A DNA stretch of 64,000 nucleotides from Gordionus sp. m RMFG-2023 (Eukaryota > Nematomorpha > Gordioida > Chordodea > Parachordodidae). A program made the translations under genes and the position numbers. The stretch lies in the NCBI RefSeq assembly GCF_954871325.1, contig NC_088778.1:13357666-13421665 (forward strand), given 5' to 3'. The notes under the pieces are model-generated. The model saw only the letters and a program-made list of their open reading frames with translations, did no database searches and was not told where the DNA came from. Below are positions 1 to 11,509 of the stretch, one piece after another (positions within the stretch are counted from its first letter, which is position 1; every line of letters begins with the position of its first letter).

Positions 1-211
1 CATTAACCATGTATATATTAATTTTAGAGAAAAATCTTTTTAGTTTATAATTTCTTATTTAATTTATCCATGATAATTTAATAGATATTTTTATTAAATT
101 TAGGAAATATAAATTAGACAAATTAGTTTTTTTTTATTTCATAAATAAATAAATAAGATAAAAACAAACATGCGTAAATACAATAATGAATAAAATAATA
201 TGTATACTATA

Positions 212-2168
212 CTATTTAGGTTTAAAAAGAGAATTCGAACGGATAACTAAAATATTTTCTAATATTTCAGGATTTAATTTAGTTCTCTGCGCAGAGAATA
301 TAAACTTAAGGCTTGAAAATGTTCTTTCTACGGAGACCTGCGTAGCTGGAACTGCTAGCACAGTTATAGCTAACTTATAAAGTTCTGGCATACTATTCTT
401 TACATTTTCCCAATAATTCAAAAGATTATTATCTTTTTCCAATCTCTCTATATTATTAAATGACCGAATTATATATTCTATTTCTATACAATTATTATAA
501 TTTTCGATGCCCTGAGAATTATTCTTATTAAGACTTTCATGCGACTTTAATAAATCTTCAAAATCATCATCTAAATTATCCTTCGAATACGAACACGTAG
601 GCATAGTATTTACAATTTCAATATTCTGATTATTTAGATTTTGTATTAAGTTCCAAGTTTTACAAAGATGTTTTCTGGCGATCTCTCTTTCTTCAAAAGT
701 TAAAAATATATTATATCTAGGGTCGAGATAAATAGCAGAGCAAAAAACTTCATTTTTGAAATTTATTTCTCGTGCTTTCATCGTACAAACTAAAAGTCTG
801 GCAAATGGAGTGTCTACTTTACTCGTTTGCATGAGACATTTGATCCACGCAGCATAAAAATCGCCCATTGTCAATTGTTCACTTTGTAAATATTTTGTCA
901 AAACATAAGCTGGATATAAAGCTTTTAATATGTCACTAATTATTTTCCATTCATTTTCTGATAAACATTTTTCGCGATCGCTTTGGAGCGATATTTCTTG
1001 GCAAAAGCTTTTTAACTCTAGTAATCTCTCCAACATTAAATAGATAGAGTTCCATCTTGTGCAACAATCTATTAGTGGTTTTTTCAAATTTAATTTTGAG
1101 AGAATAGCCATTGATGTCTGATTTCTTATTTTTTTGCAGATGTTTCTTGTTTTATTTATAATGACAATTTCATTTGAATTTTTAATGCAATCATTAATTG
1201 CTAATTGAAATGTATGTGAAGCACATCTAATACCTATTAATTGGATCTGGCATTTGACGCAAGATTAATATTTTCAATATTAAAAGGTTCTTTTTTTCAT
1301 CATGAATTATATTATTATTTAAATCATCATTATCTATATCATTATTATTTAAATCATCATTAATTAAATAATCGTTAAGGTCATCATCTTCATCTTCGTG
1401 TAGTATTAATAGCTTAATTAACTTAATCATATTTGCTGCATTATCGGTGGTTATTGTGTAAATCTGCTCAATTTTTATTTCATATTCTTTTAGAACATCT
1501 AGAATAATTTTTTTAAGATATTCTGATGTGTGTCGTTCTTTGATCACTTTCATGCATAGAGTCCTTAATTTTATTTTTCCGTTATTTATAAATTGAATAT
1601 TGATCCCCAATATGGACCTATCATATCTAGTTGCTATATCTAATTTTAACGAAATAAGTTTTTGATATACTTCCTTTTTTATATTTTCCGAAAAATCTAA
1701 CGTCATTTTTTAAATATTATTGCGTATATTTTCCGAATTGATAGTTAAATTTCCACCCAATCCTATAATTATTGGATCTATAATATTTCGAAATGCTTTG
1801 TAGTCAATTGATTTTATTGGCCTACCGTGAACTGTTATTAGCTCGGTGCAGGAGCGGATTAAAGTTTCTTTATTTATATTGATTTGTATTGTAGTAATGT
1901 TGGACTTAAAAGCATCTTGGATTGTATTATACTGGTTTGCAGTTTTCGTTATTTGAATTTTTTTAATAGTCAAATTTTCTTTCTTTTTTCTTAATAATTT
2001 GAATTCCCTGTTGTGGAATCTTTCTATATGTCGTTCAAGATTTGCAGCATGGTCCCCAGTTAAGACCTTACCACAATCTTCTATTTTACAAATAGATTGA
2101 TTTTTTATGATATCTAAAATAGGAACGCACAGGATTTGATTTTTCCCGAACCATTTAATAGATAACTA
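212..2168 (-). pseudogene. hAT-1 transposase with BED zinc finger, broken
   Basis: Read on the minus strand, about 2168-1990 encodes a BED finger with the pattern CKIEDCG...LERHIERFH (C-x4-C and H-x4-H). It is preceded by an SIKWFGK start motif, and a possible splice acceptor (tttttag) lies just upstream. The frame continues through 1973-1710 and 1706-1227 (RNase H-like region with the motif TITTDNAANM). The segment 1111-212 ends in the hAT dimerisation domain (LAVPATQVSVERTFS, then LKFIFSAQRTKLNPEILENI). At least two interruptions separate these blocks: a stop near 1707 and a gap with frame change between 1226 and 1112. The fold order BED, RNase H core, C-terminal dimerisation is normal for hAT. 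The copy is therefore a nearly full-length relic that no longer encodes one protein. Confidence 0.85.
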
Positions 2169-2227
2169 AAAAGCTATATGATGATAGATGAAAGTCTTTT
2201 ATTATATAAATAGAATAAATAAAAAAG

Positions 2228-3306
2228 TTTAATAGAAACAATTTTACCTTCATTTTTATTTTTTTAAATAACTTGGATTATAGAATTTAAATGACAATAA
2301 ATAAAATGGTCAGCAATAAATATTTTAATGATATAATAATTTTTTATTTATAAAAATCATTTTTTTTTAAAAATTCAGAATTCTAATATTTATTATTAAA
2401 ATAATGTTAGTTAGCATTTACCATTATCATATATGCAAAATAAAAAAAAATATGATTAAAGAATGGCATTTGTAATGAATATTTTTCTAAATCTGTATTT
2501 TTAAATAATAAAAATCTTACTATAAATCTTCAGTTTAAATAAGTTAACTAACATTGCATTAAATTATTTTATACTTTTATTTATTTGTGTTTTATATTAA
2601 ATAGACTTACATTTAAAAATAGGAATTACATTTTGATGTTAAACTAAATATAACTAGTATAGTTTAATTCAAATTACCCACTCTGATATATTCTATATAA
2701 ACTAAGATAAACTTTTTTTGAATATATCAATTAATAAGAAATTATTGTAAAACAATATTATATAAAAATTGGTCAGTACTTTATTTCTATTAGATGTTAA
2801 TATAATATGATAGAATAGGTAATTTAAGTTAAACTATAGTATTTATATTTAGTTTAACATCAAAATGTAATTCCTATTTTTAATTCACTGTAAGTTTATT
2901 TAAATATAAAACACATTAATAAATAAATAAAAGTATAAAAATAATTTAATGCAATGTTAATTAACTTATTTAAACAGAAGATTTATAGTAAGATTTTTAT
3001 TATTTAAAAATACAGATTTAGAAAAATATTCATTACAAATGACATTCTTTAATCATATTTTTTTATTTTGCATATATGATAATGGTAAATGCTAACTAAC
3101 ATATTATAATAATAAATAATTTATAATATTAGAATTCTGAATTTAAAAAAACAATGATTATAAATAAAAAATTATTATATCATTAAAATATTTCTGACTA
3201 TTTTATTTATTGTCATTTAAATTCTATGATCCAAGTTTTTATAATGAGATAAAAAATAAACCATATAATATAAAAATGAATGTAAAAGGTACTTGATTTC
3301 TATTAG
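2228..3306. repeat. Large palindrome (foldback MITE-like), arms ~450-490 bp
   Basis: The left arm (about 2228-2678) and right arm (about 2819-3306) are reverse complements with scattered mismatches and small indels. For example, ATTACATTTTGATGTTAAAC at about 2627 is matched by GTTTAACATCAAAATGTAAT at about 2853. The central spacer is ~140 bp. No coding potential is seen. It sits in the 5' half of hAT-1 and is best read as a foldback or long-TIR nonautonomous element inserted there. A phrase of the spacer (TTTCTATTAGATGTTA) recurs just outside the right arm. Confidence 0.85.
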
Positions 3307-3510
3307 ATGTTATTTATTAATAATAGAATTATATAATTTTTTCCTAATTATGGTATTATTCTAAGAGTTTATTAATATCTTATATATAAATTTGTTAATT
3401 TAGCCAAGAATAATTATGTCTGATTTTAAGATATCTTATCTAATTAACAGATAAATTGTCTAATCTCTTATAAATTAAGTATTTAAAGAAAAAACAACAA
3501 ACCTGGTATT

Positions 3511-3590
3511 ATTTGATATATAATGTTGATAATATAAAAATATTTAATTTGATATATAATGTTGATAATATAGAAATATTTAATTTGAAA
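3511..3590. repeat. 36-bp tandem duplication
   Basis: A 36-bp unit starting ATTTGATATATAATGTTGAT is present twice in direct tandem (3511-3546 and 3547-3582) with one or two differences. Confidence 0.8.
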
Positions 3591-3822
3591 AGAAATCACC
3601 AATTTAAAAAATGCCCCCAAGGAGAATTAAAATTTTAAATTTAGGTTAATAATTTAAAATTAATTATTTTTAAAACCGTTTTGAACCAGTTTAAACCGGT
3701 TCAAAATATTTATAACGGTTCGGTTCACTCTTTTAATATTTTTTCATAACGGTTCGGTTAAGGTTACGGTTCAGAAAATCATAACGGTTCATTCCGGTTT
3801 TGCGGTTCGGTTCGAACCCCTG

Positions 3823-4687
3823 ATAAAAAGTATAGATTTGTGACGATAGAATTTTATAGAAATATATGAAAATTATGAAAGAGGTTTTACAATTTAAAAT
3901 TGAAAAGAAAAATGTGAAAGCAAATTTTTCCCTAGAAAGATAAAGGTTATTTCCATAATCCACTTTTCATCTAGACTTGAATAGATATTATGAAAACAGG
4001 TAATTAAACCACATTATATTTACCATGAAGAGGGGGGGGGGGTATTTCTAACATGCCACTAAGGTTAAAATATATATAACATTAAAATGAATATTATGAC
4101 ACTACTCTGTTCCGTTCGTTTATATCAGTGTGAATCCAGGAGAAAAATAACATAATGGAAATTTTTTATGTTTAATACTATTAATTTTAAAAATTGTATC
4201 TGATTATAAATTTTCAAAAAAAGTATCGATCCTAATCACTGATTACAAAAGCTTATTTAATTCAAAGACTATCTCAATTAATTAAACGCTACCCAAAAAT
4301 ATACTATTTATTCTAAATAATATTTGTTTATTTTTATAAATATTATAATTTTTAATATATTTAATTCATCAAAGAAAACACAGAGGGACTATAATCCTTA
4401 AAATAGAAACTTTTTTATTTGAAAGTTTCCAACTCCGGAAATTTTATTACATAATCCCAGTTAGTTCCCTGATATTATTATTATTTATAACGTTGAAAGG
4501 AAAGTTATGCTCAAGAATAAATAAATTTATATATTTGGGTGGTATATTCTTTGTAATTTTGAAACAAACGATTTTCATTCAGTTTTTTTATTACTTTTTA
4601 TAAAATTTTCTTTTACTATTTTAAACATTTTAAACATTTTTGATAATTTTAATAAATTTTTTATGTTTATTCTTCCGTTAAATAAGC
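3823..4687. other. Non-coding stretch between hAT-1 and MULE
   Basis: AT-rich sequence without an ORF or recognised motif. A run of about ten G near 4031 resembles the homopolymer G/C tracts that lie near other transposon ends in this window. No terminal repeats of the neighbouring MULE were recognised here. Confidence 0.5.
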
Positions 4688-6324
4688 ATGCTAAAATTTT
4701 TCATGAGGGCTATTCCTACAATTATCATAAAACTACGAAAAATTTTAAAAGATACAAATGTACATAAATGCCCAGTTATTTTGAAATATTACAATGAAAA
4801 TGACTATACATTGGAAAATAAGCCTCATATTCATCCTATAAACCCACATGAATATGAAATTGAAAATGCTATAAGCACGATGAAAAGAAAAGCCTCTGAA
4901 ACAAATCAAAATACTTGCCAAATATACACAGAAGAAATGTCTAAATTGTCTCCCGAATCCAGAAAAGACTTCCGAATGAAGATAGTATCAAGAGGACACT
5001 TAGAAATCACAAAATAAAAAGGTTTCCTTCTATTCCGGCCACATTGGAAGAATTAAGCATTTCAGGTTAAATCATATTTATGTCTATAAATAACTTTTTA
5101 ATTGAAAATATCTTTTAATATTAGAGGATTGGGCTACAACCGGATCTCCCACGAATTAGAGATTTCTTTTGCATGATAATGGCGGAGATTCTAATGAACG
5201 AATAATTATATCTGCCACCAATTATATGCTTAAAATGTTAGCCGAAACGAAAACTTGGTATATAGACGGGAATTTTAAATTGACTCCTCATTTATTTTTG
5301 CAGCTATATGTAATTAGAATACCCTTTAAAACACTGTTTATTACAGCGGCATATTTTTTGTTACAAAGAAAAACGTATACAACGTATGAAGAAATTTTTA
5401 AGATTTTACTCGAAAAAGCCCAAGAACGGAATTTAGTCATAGATCCGAGATAACAATTTATATGGATTTTGAAAAGACCGCAATCAATGCCGTCGAAGAT
5501 ACTCTAGGTTTCTTTTTACGATTTAAATACATCTATATACTATCGAGATATGTTAGGACCTTGATTTTAATATGTATTTTGGACCGTGGACCTTGAAATT
5601 TTTTTTAATTCTATATTCCTTTTTCTGTTGTTTTTATGAATATTTTAAACGGTTTTTTATGAGTGTAGGATGAACCCACCCACCTCTAGTAATTAATGAA
5701 AATTGATAAAGACATAAATATTAAATAAAACCTATACAATAATTTTAATCTATATTTTTTCAACTTTTAGGTAGAGATATCATCCAAGGATGTTTTTATC
5801 ATCTAACTCAATCCACTCATAGGAAGATTCAAGAATTGGGATTAGAATCATCATATTGGAATGATCCAACGTTATGTTTATTTTCAGCTATAAGCGATGG
5901 ATTAGCATTCTTACCTATACACGATGTCAAACGAGGTATAGAGTATTTTAAAACCATTGTATCGGATGAAAACAAAGAATTATTGATTTATTTTGATAAA
6001 AATTATGTGAATGGAGAATTGAGATATGGGAGAAACTCTCAAAGGCAAGTAGAGCTATTCTTCCCACCTGAAACATGGAATGTGTTCAACGTTACTATTG
6101 CTGGGGAAAATCGAAAAAACAATGTATGTGAAGGATGGAATAATCGATTTCAGCATATTATAGGCCACAAAAAACCTAAGATAGGGGAACTAATCGAAAA
6201 AATGAGGATGGAAACGTCGACATGGTCAAAATCGGTCAATGGAGTATTGGGACATACACTCCCCAAAAAAATCGTAGTGCAACGAAACAAAATATTTAAA
6301 AAAATTTATGTATTGATTTTTTAG
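4688..6324 (+). pseudogene. MULE (Mutator-like) transposase, broken, with intron-like gaps
   Basis: Three blocks in order match a MULE transposase. 4688-5017 (109 aa) is an N-terminal block with NPHEYEIENAISTMKRKA, of the kind that follows a FLYWCH finger. 5169-5453 is the catalytic block with TWYIDGNFKLTP, where D is the first acidic residue. About 5460-5510 adds DFEKTAINAVEDTLG, and about 5770-6324 gives GRDIIQGCFYHLTQ followed by NNVCEGWNNRF. The gaps look like introns: about 5066-5124 (gttaaa...attag, ~60 nt) and about 5510-5770 (gtttct...tttag, ~260 nt). A one-base frame change lies near 5160, between PRIRDF and LLHDNGG, and the frame also ends at 5453 just before DFEKTA, so the copy appears inactive. 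No initiating FLYWCH cysteines were found, and the first block may be a C-terminal remnant of that domain. No terminal repeats were recognised. Confidence 0.85.
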
Positions 6325-6837
6325 AAGAGAGAAGGGACTTGCCTAATTTTCTCTCTTCAATTGGAGAACATATACGTTCTAGAATTGTTTCATTTGAATA
6401 ATATAATTTATTATTCCATATATCATTTAATAAAATCATAATTATTTCTTTTCTGTAAATTTAAAAAAAATTCATAAGCAAAATAATTATCAGAGCTGGC
6501 CATTATCATTACTTAACTTATAACAATATTTAGCTTAATATTACAGAGACTAGGTAATTTTAAAATTTATAAATCCGGGCCAAAATAAAAAATCTGAGCT
6601 GGCCATAATATTTTGCATAATATCAGAGAGACTAGGTATCCAATTCGTTTATTTTATAAATATTGCTTTGTTTAATTTTCACTAAGCCTGGGATAAGTCC
6701 ATAACATTATACATTATATTTATTAGTATTAAATAAGAATTTAAGTTTCTGTTAGGTTTAATATTAATCACAAATACTATTTTATTTTGAAAATTTTTAT
6801 ATGGAAAAATTTTACAGGAATTTTTGATGATTTTCTG
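6325..6837. other. Intergenic, with degenerate GC-rich repeat scraps
   Basis: Contains two phrases of the form GAGCTGGCCAT...AGAGACTAGGTA (about 6493-6555 and 6597-6640) that resemble worn pieces of the GGCCCGG dispersed family seen at 31001 and 40994. Nothing else is recognised. Confidence 0.4.
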
Positions 6838-7135
6838 AAAAAATATTTTAGGGATTTTTTTCCCTGGGATATTTTTCCCTATATTGTTAATTTTTTAAAA
6901 ATAATTTAATATTTTATAGGATTTAAAAAATGGGGAATTTTTTTCCGAGGAAATTTTTTCCGGGGAATTATTTTCTATGGGAATTTTTTTCAAAGGGAAT
7001 TTTTTTCAAAGGGAATTTTTTTCCGGGGATTTTTTTTCCGAAGAATTATTTACCTGGGAATTATTTCCCGGGGATTTTTTTTCCAGGGAATTTATTTTCG
7101 GGATCTTTTAACCGGGGAATTATTTTCCTAGATTC
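6838..7135. repeat. GGGAATTTTTTTCC minisatellite
   Basis: About fifteen degenerate copies of a 14-20 bp unit of the type GGGAATTTTTTTCC or GGGGATTTTTTTTCC. The unit is nearly self-complementary. The array happens to keep one frame open (6930-7193), giving a Phe/Gly/Pro-rich low-complexity peptide. This is a by-product of the repeat, not a gene. Confidence 0.85.
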
Positions 7136-7324
7136 ACTAATTCTATATAATAGAGGAATATCAACTATATGTCTACTTACTTTTTATAAATAATTTCTTA
7201 TACTTGTTTGGAATAAATTATTACCATGCTTCTAAATATATTTCATATTTGTTCCAGGCTTATTTTTTTTATTATAATTAACCTTATATCTTGTAAAAAT
7301 ATTTTATGACTAATAGACTAAAGT

Positions 7325-7425
7325 AATCCGGCCGAAGGCCGGGCAAAAGCGGGCTAAAGGCCCGGCTAAAATGGGGTCTGGGGCGAAGTCCCAGAATTTT
7401 TTACCACCCCCCCTTCTTCACCTAC
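7325..7425 (-). repeat. GC-rich hairpin module, copy 1
   Basis: On the minus strand the order is a G-run, a short hairpin (GGGACTTCGCCCC), CCCGCTTTTGCCCGGCC and TTCGGCCGG. The same order occurs on the plus strand at 29869-29935, and a shorter form lies at 11569-11615. It is strikingly GC-rich against the background and lies next to hAT-like ends in the other two cases. Confidence 0.7.
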
Positions 7426-7946
7426 CAGGGAAATCCTGGAAACGCCTATGAAGGAATCTATATGCAATATATTAGACAAAGTTCATAATATAAATCTTAT
7501 CCACTCAAGAGGAAGGTGCAGTATGTGTTTTAGCACTAAATATGAGAAAACTAAATATTTTTGTCAAATATGGGGAAAAAATTATGTTTGGAGCATATTA
7601 ATGCTTTATGTGATACTAAAATTAACATATTTCAACCTATATTTTTTTTATTTTTGTATGAATTAGTGTAAATCTTGTTTTATATTGAAGAAAATATCAA
7701 CATAATGAATTATAATGATGATATGATAGATAAATTATTTTTTCAATTTAATATTTAAAATTTAATAAAATTAAACTTTTTTTAGAAAATTTTGGCACAA
7801 ATTATAATTATCCTCATTATTTTTATTCTAAGCATAATAAATTAAAATAAATAAATATTTTATCAAGTTTAAGTTTGTTCTATCTTATATCCAAATATTA
7901 AACCAAAATATTAAATACAAAAGGAGATATATATACATTTGAAATC

Positions 7947-8296
7947 GGGGTCTATTAAACCCAATGACATATATAATACCTAGACTCACGATTCATTCAT
8001 TAAAATGCATTTTAAGCGTCGTTAAAAGCAAATCAGCTGGACCGGCCATTTTGGTAACACATATAGTAATTATTCTCATGTTATAAACTACTATATTGAT
8101 AACTTGCTTCTTTATTATCTCGATGATTTTCTTTAATAAAGTTTGCAACAGATATAGAAGTAAATTAGGCTCTCGTTTAGAATTTTAATAATGATTAGTG
8201 TAACCAAGATAGCGTCTCCAGCTGATTTGCATTGATGTACAATTTTAATGAATGAATCGTCAGTCTAGGTATTATATATGTCATTTATTAGACCCC
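7947..8296. mobile_element. 350-bp MITE with ~100-bp terminal inverted repeats
   Basis: The left end reads GGGGTCTATTAAAC and the right end, reversed, GGGGTCTAATAAA. Both continue through ATGACATATATAATACCTAG, CGATTCATTCATTAAAAT and AAATCAGCTGGA. The inverted repeat extends about 100 bp on each side with small indels, leaving a ~140-bp AT-rich centre without coding potential. No convincing target duplication was found at the edges, so the superfamily is open. Confidence 0.8.
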
Positions 8297-10369
8297 ACCA
8301 GAGTACTAATGTTTTTTTTTCATCGGAGTATTGAAGGGTTAAATTTACAATATAATTAAAAAAAGCAGCTCTTAGCTTTTAGTAATGCACCAAGCGAGCG
8401 AAATTATATATGGCAATTGTTTTCATGTGACTAATCAATTTTTTTTAAATAAGCTGCCCTTAGTCTTCAGTAACAAGTCATGCGACGTCTTAACTATTAT
8501 GCGAACACAGGAATTATACGGGGCTCCTTCCCCATCAACTTGCTATAAGCTGGTGCCTCTATCATCCACTATGTAGGGAATTTAGATCAGAATTAAGAAT
8601 ATCAGTACTGTTTTATTTTGGTTAAATTATAAGTAAAACGAGTGAATATAATACATCATTATAAATATAATTTTACATTTGCTTATATAACAAGAAAAAT
8701 AATCACGTATATCGTATATAGCCATAGAACAGTAAAATAAACATTTATATCACAAAGCTAATATATATCTTTAAATTGGTATATTAACTTTTTTTGTTGT
8801 TAATTAAAACATACTACGTAATATATGCAACATATCAAAAACACTTTTTAGATCATCTTCACAAAAATCTTCCCACAGATCAATATCAAATTTTTTTTAT
8901 ATCTTTATCAGGATTTAATCTGAATTCATATTTTTACTTTCTTTTGTTTATTTTTAGATTTGAGTTGCTGGACATTAAGGTTGAAATATTTGAATTTGGG
9001 CACATAGTTAAAAAGTGTAGACTTAATGACCTAAATTTTCTTTATTGGTGTAATAAATGTTTCATATTGGAGTTAGGGCAAAGTTAAATAATCTGAAGAA
9101 ATAAGTAATATTAACATATATTCTTTATAGAATAAATTATAGTAATAGAGAATATAGATTAACAATCTCGATTGTATAAAATTCAACAAAAATGTAATAA
9201 TAAAAATGATAAGGCTTTAAAAATAGAAAGAGGCGCTATAGATTACAAAAGCGAAAAGAATGGTATTATTATATGAAGAACTTTGATGGTTGATCTGAAT
9301 TAAAAACTGGGCTTAAATTATTTATAAAATTTAAAAAATATATTTTTTAAGAAAAAATTTAAAAAATAAACTCGTTACTCGTTGCCTTTTAAAACAAGTA
9401 CTAAATGACGTTCCTTTTCCTAAAAAAACGCCTTTAGTAACTATGTTACTTTTATCAATGAATTGGTAGCATCAAGGTTAGGCAGTAACACGAATACTTG
9501 TATTTAAAATACTAAATACATACCCTTTAATACTTATTTCAATATTTTAGAAAGTATTTATATTTTTAAAACTAACAAATAAAAAGTATTTTTTTAATTA
9601 TTACGATTTCACAATTCATAGATAAATACCATTTTATTATAAATTGAATTATATCCATATTTATTTATTTAAATTTGTGACCCGAGGGAAAAAATTAACA
9701 TATTCGATCTTAGTATGATATAGTAATTGAAAAAAAAAGTTTTATCAAGTTATTTATAAGATATTTTACCGGGATTCTGTGAACTTCAACATCCTCTAAA
9801 TGTAATTTTACAATTTTGGATGGAAATTTTTTAATATATCATCAAAAATCAATAGACCGAAACTAAATGTGATATCTGCTCAAATTTATTTAAACTAAAA
9901 TCCAATTTATGATTTGTAAAATGGTGATATTAATTATATTTACAATTGTTAAATAATTTATGTGATATGCTATTATAAAATAAATTTATTATTTATAATG
10001 TTTGTATTACTGCAGATATTCATTTACAAAATAAAACTAACCTTGCTACTATAATATTAGACTTGCAAAAAGTATTCTTCAATGTATTTTGGCAAAAAGA
10101 TATTTAAATACTTGTAAGTATTTATATTTAAAATACATTTTTCTAAAACATAATGTAAACAGCCCGGCAGATTTTTAAAAATGACCCCATTAAGATTTGT
10201 CAAAATAATATTATATAAGCCTTGATATTTGGTAAACAGACATCCAAACCTTACTGCCATTTATGAGCAAAATCTTTAGGCAAACATAATATTAATTTGT
10301 CGAAAATCTTAATCAGATGTTTAATAACACTAATAAAACGTTCTTTTTTTGGAGTGTATAGAGACTAGG
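8297..10369. other. No gene recognised; possible worn hAT ends
   Basis: The small open frames at 8385-8576, 8794-9087 and 10057-10260 (minus) have no recognisable motifs and are probably chance. Phrases such as ATACTTGTATTTAAAATAC near 9500 and GTATTTATATTTAAAATAC near 10115 are weakly symmetrical and may be worn ends of a short hAT relic, but no target duplication supports this. Confidence 0.4.
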
Positions 10370-11509
10370 GTTATATTGTCCATAATAAATCGGGTGGCAG
10401 TAAGAAAGAAATTATGAAAAATACACTGAGGCATAGCCTTGCAAACGAGGAGGGGGGAGACAAGCGGGGCCGCCGAAATATTTTAGGGGCAGCCAAATTT
10501 TACAATTTTATTTAATTATTTGGCCTCTTAAAAAAAAAGATTTTTTTGTGAAAAATGGTTTGGCATGTCTCATATGTATTATAACAAAAAATATTTATAT
10601 TTTAGCAAAAAAACATTTTTATTTTTTGGTTAATAAATTTAGTTTTTTTATCGAAATTTAATATAATTTTATTCTACCACATTCACAGAATTAGAATAGT
10701 GAAATTCATAATCATTACAATGGGAATCAAATTCAAAATGAAATTATTAACTTGATAGGAAATAGAATCGTAGAAAAATTATTAATTCAATTAAAAATTC
10801 AATATATTTTCCCGCCATGTTACACCAGACATGAGCCACCTGGAACAATTAACCTAAGTTATACGATAAGTACTTAACAAAAACTCCTTTAAAAATAAAT
10901 GAGCAATTTATTAGCCTTCTAAAAAACGATTCCAGTACTGGCCAGGTTTTGGTTGAATCATTTTTATCATTATTTAAAAATTTGGGATTAGAGATAAAAA
11001 ATTGTTGTGGACATATGATAATGAATCAATTATGAGAGGATGTTATAATGGATTCAAGCTCGAATGTTACAAATAAATCTGAGGGAGTTTTTGCTTTGTG
11101 GTTGGCTTAAATCTGCTACTTGGTGACATGGCACATCATTAGTTCCAAAATCCTTTTTGGCTTTGTAATAGGAATATATATCTCTTTTCTCTTTTGACTC
11201 AAGCGATGACAAATTTTGAAGAATCATAAATAATTTTACGTTAAACCTGTTACCTAAAACGCGATGGAGTGTAAGGTGGAGAGTAAAAAGTCCATTAGAA
11301 ATCAGGTTGATGATATTTACGATGCAATAATAACCTTATCTGAAAAAACTATGACCCCAAATGAGGCACAAAAGCCATTTTATTAGCTAAAGTATCTTAA
11401 AAAATTTCATTTTTAGTAACTCTTGTTATCTGTTTTATATATTAATCCATGTGAATTTAATATGTAATGTCATGCAAAGTGACAATATTAAATTGGAAAG
11501 AGCCATAAC

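Larger units (their letters stand above)
1..3822 (-). mobile_element. hAT-1: BED-type hAT DNA transposon, cut by the window start
   Basis: The right boundary is visible. The sequence ending at 3822 reads, on the minus strand, CAGGGGTTCGAACCG, a typical hAT terminus. Behind it (3640-3822) lie repeated AACCGTT/CGGTTCGG motifs that look like subterminal transposase-binding sites. A BED zinc finger and a hAT dimerisation domain follow on the minus strand (about 2168 to 212). The other terminus is not found in 1-185 and must lie outside the window, so the target duplication cannot be checked. The stretch between the coding part and the right end holds a ~1 kb palindrome (2228-3306), probably a second element inserted into this one. 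Confidence 0.75.

Noticed and set aside
3640-3822. GGTTCGAACC words as a possible tRNA B box
   Set aside because: They are part of the hAT-1 subterminal repeats; no A box, cloverleaf or anticodon stem could be placed.
6930-7193. 87-codon Phe/Pro/Gly-rich frame
   Set aside because: It lies entirely within the GGGAATTTTTTTCC minisatellite and reflects the repeat unit.
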